Assembly: GCA_039720395.1 (NCBI GenBank)
Contig: CM077824.1
Coordinates: forward strand, 20,793,046-20,857,045
DNA from: Liquidambar formosana
Lineage: Eukaryota; Streptophyta; Magnoliopsida; Saxifragales; Altingiaceae
Length of the DNA: 64,000 nucleotides
Reading direction: 5' to 3'
Under the pieces are notes generated by a model. The model searched no databases. It saw nothing but the letters and a program-made list of their open reading frames with translations, and had not been told where the DNA came from. Made by a program: the position numbers and the translations under genes. Below, in pieces: positions 59,201 to 64,000 of the stretch; position 1 is the stretch's first letter; each line of letters opens with the position of its first letter.

Positions 59201-59601
59201 TGGAGGCCGTGTTGCCAGTTGAATTGGAAGTTCCTTCACTAAGAGTTGCCGTGGAGAGCCAGATAACAGAAGTGGACTGGGTTAAGAGCCGCTATGATGA
59301 GTTAGCTTTGCTGGATGAAAGGCGTTTAAGGGCGCTGTATCATGTTCAGGGGTATCAACGGAGAGTTGCCAGAGCATTCAACAAGCATGTCAAAGATCAA
59401 GGTCTAAAGAAAGGAGATGTAGTGCTGAAAGAAATCAGAGCTCCGGTGTTCGATCCGCGAGGGAAATTCAAGCCAAGTTGAGGTGGACCATACATCATCA
59501 AAGAGATATTGCCAGTAGGGGCTGTTCGCCTTGTGGATTTAGATGGAATTGAGTTCGCTCGTCCAACTAATTTGGATCAATTGAAGAAATATCATGTTTA
59601 A
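56242..59601 (+). pseudogene. pol: Tat-2 pol: RT, RNase H, second RNase H, IN; broken
   Basis: RT with VPVPKKDGKVRMCVDFRDLN and YVDD (about 57000), RT-linked RNase H ending near 57700, second RNase H VYFDGAANKKGYGIG (about 57880), DSALI and ADALATLAS (about 58220), integrase finger H-x-H-...-CHKCQ (about 58550-58680), GIDIIG (about 58758), SNNG in place of the usual SDNG near 58944, VEAANKN (about 59047), and a C-terminal domain ending LKKYHV at 59601. Lesions are TAG at 57710-57712, a 1-nt shift near 57940 and TGA at 59479-59481. The Asp-to-Asn change in SDNG would remove a catalytic residue of integrase, so this copy would be inactive even without the stops. Confidence 0.88.
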
Positions 59602-59919
59602 AGCCTGCTAGGTTGAAAACCCGTAAGGGCGGCCTAGGCAAAAGTTAAGGCATAAGAACTACGTAAGACCTGATTCTCCATTCAAAAACAAAAAAAAAAA
59701 AAAAACAAAAACAAAAAAAAAAAGAAGAAAAAAAAACCATGGAGATACGTAGGCAACCCATAAAGTTAACTTGGGTGCGGTCTAAATCAAACAAGAAAAT
59801 CCCAAATTTGATTTATTATTGGCAATTTATTCAAAACTAAAATTGATTGACATAGCAATTCATTGGTATTAAGTAAAAGAACTATAAATATGCCATAAAT
59901 ATCCTATTCTATTGAGTCT
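59602..59919. other. Gap between convergent Tat-2 pol and antisense gene
   Basis: 318 bp. Contains the ACGT motif pair (GAACTACGTAAGACCTGATTC near 59657 and GATACGTAGGCAACCC near 59744) around an A-rich tract at 59685-59737. Confidence 0.6.
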
Positions 59920-61206
59920 TCAGTTTTTCTTGGGCTTCTTTGCAGCTCGCTCTTCAGCTTTCTTCTTCTCTCTTTCATGTCTTCTTTTCTTCCTCAAGTC
60001 ATGTTCATAAGCTGTTGTCACTGCTTCCATAATATCTTCTCTGCAAGATCCAAGTTCATTGTTCTTGATAAGTCCAAAAATCCTTTCTCTTCGAGTAGTC
60101 TCTCTCTCACCTAAATTGCTTTTCAACCATTCCTTATACTCTGAGCTCATCATATACGGACCATCAGTATTCGTAACTTGGGTTAGTATCAACTTGCTAG
60201 GCCATCGGTCCTTCGCCCAAGTCACTACAGAAAGACCCGCGGGCACCACAGGATAGTCACCTTTCAAGGAAGTAGGTATGGTTTGCATGGCACCCATCTG
60301 ACGAAGAACCCTTGAAGGCCAATAGAAGGAAGTAGACCTCAGTCCTATGAGTCTCACCATGGCGCATCCAGAAGTCTGCAGAAGCACCTGGTCACTGCAG
60401 CCCCATATGAAGACAAACCACTTGATATTCCTCCATGAAAGGGTTTGGAAGTAACCTAGCCAATCCCTAAATGAAAACTCTCCAGGCAGTTCAATGCGGC
60501 GAAGGCAGTAATGCTGGGGCTTGTATGATGTAATGGCAATAGGCGATAAGAAATTCAGTCTTTCAAGCAACCACATCTGCAGTAGAATGGGGCTACCTCC
60601 TAAAGGAACCTTTGGGTCCTCATGAGTTTTATCCAAACCATTCAGGGTTTCAGCTAGCACCATGGGAATCAAGTTATGGCCCTTGGCAAGGAGAGGAATC
60701 AAGTCACAGATTTGAATGGGAACATGTGGAGTACCAGTGGAAATAAGAAAACGACCAATGAGGCAAAAGGCAAGAGCATACTTAATAGGAAAGGTAAAAT
60801 TCAGAATACCTTTACTATCACAAGCTAAAAAAGAGGTTGCCAATTTCATCAAGTCTACCATATGGTCCTTTACAAACGTAGAGGCATATTGTGAGTGAAT
60901 CCCAAGTAGATTGGAGAAAGAAGTAAGAAAGCTTGGGCGAGGAGTAGGGAGAATGAAAGGACCTACCGTTGAAACTCCATACAATGCACAGAATTCCTCC
61001 ATGGTTGGGCACAGTTCTTCATAGTTGAAGCGGAACACATGAACTTGAGGATCCCAAAAATATGTAGCAGCAGTCAAGAGGTTCGTTTCAAGCCTCACAT
61101 GCCTCAAGGAGAGCAATGGATCCAAGCCAAAGCACTTGAACTCAGATTTTGCTTCAGCACTCATAACTCTCAAAAACCCTCCTAAAAATTTGTCTAGAGC
61201 CTCCAT
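59920..61206 (-). CDS. Tat-2 antisense accessory gene, intact single exon, 428 aa
   Basis: An uninterrupted minus-strand frame from ATG at 61206. It shares order and words with Tat-1 antisense gene 2: YFWDP/VFRFN-ELCPTMEEF near residues 70-90, MVLAETLNGLDK near 185, GGSPILLQMWLLERLN near 205, YKPQHY near 230, and SWRNIKW near 258. The Tat-1 copy has an intron exactly between LLQ and the following WL; here the codons are contiguous. The C-terminus is a highly charged Lys/Arg/Glu tail (EREKKKAEERAAKKPKK), a possible nuclear localisation or nucleic-acid-binding segment. The family is of the DUF7745/plant-mobile-domain type found in plant retroelements; its function is unknown. It is open although pol beside it is broken. 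Confidence 0.82.
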   Translation of the reverse strand: MEALDKFLGGFLRVMSAEAKSEFKCFGLDPLLSLRHVRLETNLLTAATYFWDPQVHVFRFNYEELCPTMEEFCALYGVSTVGPFILPTPRPSFLTSFSNLLGIHSQYASTFVKDHMVDLMKLATSFLACDSKGILNFTFPIKYALAFCLIGRFLISTGTPHVPIQICDLIPLLAKGHNLIPMVLAETLNGLDKTHEDPKVPLGGSPILLQMWLLERLNFLSPIAITSYKPQHYCLRRIELPGEFSFRDWLGYFQTLSWRNIKWFVFIWGCSDQVLLQTSGCAMVRLIGLRSTSFYWPSRVLRQMGAMQTIPTSLKGDYPVVPAGLSVVTWAKDRWPSKLILTQVTNTDGPYMMSSEYKEWLKSNLGERETTRRERIFGLIKNNELGSCREDIMEAVTTAYEHDLRKKRRHEREKKKAEERAAKKPKKN

Positions 61207-61254
61207 AACTTCTAATGAATGAATACAAGTAGGTTTAGGAACCTCTTGGATGTG

Positions 61255-61263
61255 TTTTTATAG
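61255..61263 (-). promoter_or_regulatory. TATA box of the Tat-2 antisense gene
   Basis: CTATAAAAA on the minus strand, about 50 bp before the ATG, followed by C as in the Tat-1 counterpart (CATAAAAAC at 16217). Confidence 0.65.
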
Positions 61264-61353
61264 GGAAAAGGTCACAAATCCAAGTTCAAATAGGAAAAAA
61301 CCCATCAGAATAGGAAGTTTCCTATTCAAAGTGGGATTTCCGCTTCGGGCTCG

Positions 61354-61403
61354 GGTAACCACCCAGGCCTGGGCGGCTAGCCTCCCGAGGCCTGGTGGTC
61401 ACC
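61354..61403. promoter_or_regulatory. GC-rich inverted repeat upstream of the Tat-2 antisense gene
   Basis: Arms at 61354-61370 (GGTAACCACCCAGGCCT) and 61388-61403 (AGGCCTGGTGGTCACC) are near-perfect inverted copies about 90-140 bp upstream of the TATA box. The left arm includes the palindrome CCCAGGCCTGGG. It stands out from the AT-rich surroundings. Confidence 0.65.
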
Positions 61404-61675
61404 CAAGCCACCTTGTTTTGGCTTTCTCCCTCGCTTTGTCTCGCCTTGACGCGTGATCAAACCTCCTTCCAAATGAGATATTCAACACTTTTTGAGCTTA
61501 AAATCAATCAAATTCCATCTTGAAATCAATTCCTTGAATTGATTTTATGTTCAAAAGGGTTGAATATATTTCCCCTGTGTCATGCCAACTCAAGTGACAA
61601 TGTGTTAAGTCACTTTCCTCTTGCACCATGCCTGTTCAATCTTGATAAATTGATCATATATCCTCATTTCAAATC
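61404..61675. other. Unique AT-rich spacer before the tandem array
   Basis: Sequence between the inverted repeat and the tandem array with no gene or obvious repeat. Confidence 0.45.
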
Positions 61676-63290
61676 TTGATTTTTCATCCTACTTGGTTGA
61701 ATATATTCATCACTTGAATATATTTTTCCATTTCAAAAGTGTATTCACCCTTTGAATATGCTTCTCAGTTTCAAATTCTTATTTTCTATCATACTTGGTT
61801 GAATATATTCATCACTTGAATATATTCTTCCATTTCAAAAGCATGTTCACCCATTGAATATGCTTCCTAGTTTCAGATCCTCATTATCACCTACTTGGTT
61901 AAATATATTCATCACTTGAATATATTTCTCCATTTCAATGGTATACTCATCACTCGAGTATACCTCTCAGATATTTTGTCACTTACTTGGTTAAGTATAT
62001 CCATCGCTTGGGTATATTTCTCCATTTCAATGGTATGTTCATCACTTGAACATACTTCTCAGATCATTTGTCACTTACTTGGTTAAGTATATCCACCACT
62101 TGGGTATATTTTTTCCATTTCAATGGTATACTCATCACTTGAGTATACTTCTCAGATATTTTGCCACTTACTTGGTTAAGTATATCCATCGCTTGGGTAT
62201 ATTTCTCCATTTCAATAGTATGTTCATCACTTGAGCATACTTCTCAGAATATTTGTCACTTACTTGGTTAAATATATTCATGACTAGAATATATTTCTCC
62301 ATTTCAATGGTGTACTCATCACTTGAGTACATTTCTCAGATTATTCTCTATCTTACTTGCTTAAGTATATCCATCGCTTGGATATATTTCTCTATTTCAA
62401 TGGTATGTTTATCACTTAAACATACTTGTCGCTTACTTGGTTAAGTATATCCATCACTTGGATATATTTCTCTATTTCAATGGTATGTTTATCACTTAAA
62501 CATACTTGTCACTTACTTGGTTAAGTATATTCGTGACTAGAATATATTTCTCCATTTCAATGGTGTACTCATCACTTGAGTACACTTCTCAGATTATTCT
62601 TATCTTACTTGGTTAAATATATCCGTCGTTTGGATATATTTCTCCATCTCAATGGTATGCTCATCACTTGAGTGTACTTCTCAGCTTACTTGGTTAAATA
62701 TATCCATCACTTGGATACATTTCTCCATTTCAAAAGTGTGTTCATCACTTGAACGTACTTCTCAGTCTTTTTCAATCATTAAGTATACTCATCACTTGAG
62801 TATATTTCTCAGCATCTTTTTCATCACTTGGTTAAATATGTTCGTGACCTGAATATATTTCTCCATTTCAAAAGTACACTCATCACTTGAATACACCTCT
62901 CAGATTATTCTTATCCTACTTGGTTAAAGATATCCATCGCTTGGATATATTTCTCCATTTCAATGGTATGCTCACCACTTGAGTATACTTCTCAGATTTC
63001 ATTCTCAGATTACTTGGTTAAATATATTCGTGACCTGAATATATTTCTCCATTTCAGTGGTATACTCATCACTTGAGTATACTTCTCAGATATTTTGTCA
63101 CTTACTTGGTTAAGAATATCCATCGCTTGGATATATTTCTCCATTTCAAAGGTATGTTCATCACTTGAACGTACTTCTCAGATTTCATTCTCATCACTTG
63201 GTTAAATATATTCGTGACTAGAATATATCTTTCCATTTCAAAAGTATGTTCATTCGTAGTGGCTTGAATATGCTTCTCTTATCAATTCTC
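61676..63290. repeat. Tat-2 3' tandem array, about 92-bp unit, two hairpins per unit
   Basis: About 17 diverged units of the form CTTACTTGGTTAAGTATAT... Each unit has two inverted repeats about 38 and 54 bp apart, with loop TCACT or TCGCT. Stems vary while remaining paired: GTATACTCA/TGAGTATAC, GTATGTTCA/TGAACATAC, GTATGTTTA/TAAACATAC, GTGTACTCA/TGAGTACAC, and an AT-rich type AATATATTCA/TGAATATATT. Some stems rely on G-T pairs. Many small plus-strand frames here are repeat translations. Confidence 0.85.
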
Positions 63291-63469
63291 AACCCTCAGT
63301 GGTTTAAGTATACTCATGACTTGAGTACACTTCCTTATTTCAGTCTCAGGTTTTCAACCTCCCATCATTGTTGGTATCAGTGTGTGATATCTCCGGGCTT
63401 TTTGGCCAAAAATGGGTTGTTCTTTATCATTGGTTCACAAGTGTAACTTGTTCGCCAATGAGGGGCTTC
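63291..63469 (+). other. Tat-2 unique 3' end with polypurine tract
   Basis: Ends in AATGAGGGGCTTC directly before the 3' LTR. The purine-rich part is short and ends in pyrimidines, like the GGGGCAAAC end in Tat-1. Confidence 0.6.
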
Positions 63470-64000
63470 TGTCACACCCCATTTTTGCACCACCTTACTA
63501 GGGCTCATCATTTCATGCATGTTTTTGTTTTGTTTTTGAGTCTAGTCACTTGCATTAGTTTTCTAGAGTCACAAGGACAATGGATATGAATTTTGGTTCA
63601 AATTGGAGTTGATCTTGAGGGATAATAAGAGCTTTTGTGACTTGAGGGGCATAATCGTCTTTTAAGTCCCAAACTTTTCATTTGACCTTGGAATGATCTC
63701 CAAATTGTCAATTGGAGTTCATATGGATGCATAAGAGGTATTTCTAGGTTCAATTGGGTAAGTCAATGGCTCGGGATTAAAATGGCTCGATGTAGTTCAA
63801 GTTGGTTAATTGACCCTTCCTTGGGTTAGCTCTAATTGACTCACAATTACCAACCAAATCTTTTCAAATTGACTTTCATTAGTCATCATTTTACCCTCAA
63901 AAGTGTTTCATGAAGTTCATCTTAAGTCCCGTGGCCCTGATGATGAGTTTAGTGTGGTTATTTACGGATTATCCTTGAAGAATTAGTGCGAATCACAGTA
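63470..64000 (+). repeat. Tat-2 3' LTR, first 531 bp
   Basis: Matches 49060-49590 without gaps and, by eye, with two differences. The rest, including its promoter and PBS-like word, lies past the window. Confidence 0.92.

Larger units (their letters stand above)
49060..64000 (+). mobile_element. Tat-2: second Tat-lineage gypsy element, 3' end beyond window
   Basis: 5' LTR of 2782 bp, the same 18-base PBS as Tat-1, gag with two knuckles, PR, RT, two RNase H domains, IN, a minus-strand accessory gene, a 3' tandem array, and 531 bp of the 3' LTR. The five bases before the LTR are GAAAG; the partner lies outside. Over 531 shared LTR bases I see two differences (49246/63656 and 49589/63999). LTR starts of Tat-1 and Tat-2 are related (ACACCCCATTTT). 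Confidence 0.92.

Noticed and set aside
61895..63446. Short plus-strand frames rich in Ile/Ser/His
   Set aside because: Translations of the 92-bp hairpin repeat, recurring with its period and without conserved starts.
1..64000. tRNA, rRNA or other structural RNA genes
   Set aside because: I looked for tRNA-like TTC-arm and acceptor pairings near the PBS words and elsewhere and saw none; the PBS is only a tRNA-complementary site.

Overview
This window is eukaryotic and almost certainly from a eudicot plant nuclear genome; the species cannot be fixed from the sequence. I see no ordinary host gene. The window is a nest of transposable elements: a large minus-strand Helitron (3' end at 1045, Rep/helicase gene at 34395-28502, RPA-like gene at 26870-23814); a complete 16.6-kb Ty3/gypsy Tat-lineage element inserted in that Helitron (Tat-1, 5820-22405, duplicated target GAGAC); a minus-strand Ty1/copia Sirevirus-type element (41073 to 49059, 5' part missing); and a second Tat-lineage element (Tat-2) inserted in the copia gag at 49060 and running past the window end.

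Layout: 1-1044 flank; 1045-5819 Helitron 3' arm; 5820-22405 Tat-1 (LTR, PBS, gag, PR-RT-RNH-IN on plus, two genes on minus, 52-bp tandem array, PPT, LTR); 22406-34395 rest of the Helitron; 34396-40783 AT-rich noncoding DNA in which the Helitron 5' end may lie; 40784-41072 a possible start of another Helitron; 41073-42512 copia 3' LTR; 42907-44424 copia third ORF (minus); 44954-49059 copia pol and partial gag (minus); 49060-64000 Tat-2 (LTR, PBS, gag, PR, RT-RNH-IN on plus, one minus-strand gene, hairpin-rich tandem array, start of 3' LTR).

Every gag/pol and Rep/helicase frame is broken by stops or frameshifts. Two accessory antisense genes are open: a 549-codon, six-exon plant-mobile-domain gene in Tat-1, with five introns all in phase 0, and a 428-codon single-exon gene in Tat-2.

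The most striking signal is noncoding. Tat-1 carries eight separate sites, each with three or four copies of a 16-bp palindrome (ATGCACGTACGTGCAT), nearly always spaced exactly 21 bp centre to centre. All lie in the LTR, just upstream of the antisense genes, or inside their introns. The unrelated copia element has its own palindrome (TTCAGCCGGCTGAA and variants), also about 21 bp apart, upstream of the LTR TATA box and again upstream of a second TATA box in front of its third ORF. The Tat 3' tandem arrays are built from hairpins, some with compensatory base changes. I propose, as inference only, that these are element-specific recognition arrays tied to the accessory genes, comparable in layout to known transposon anti-silencing systems.
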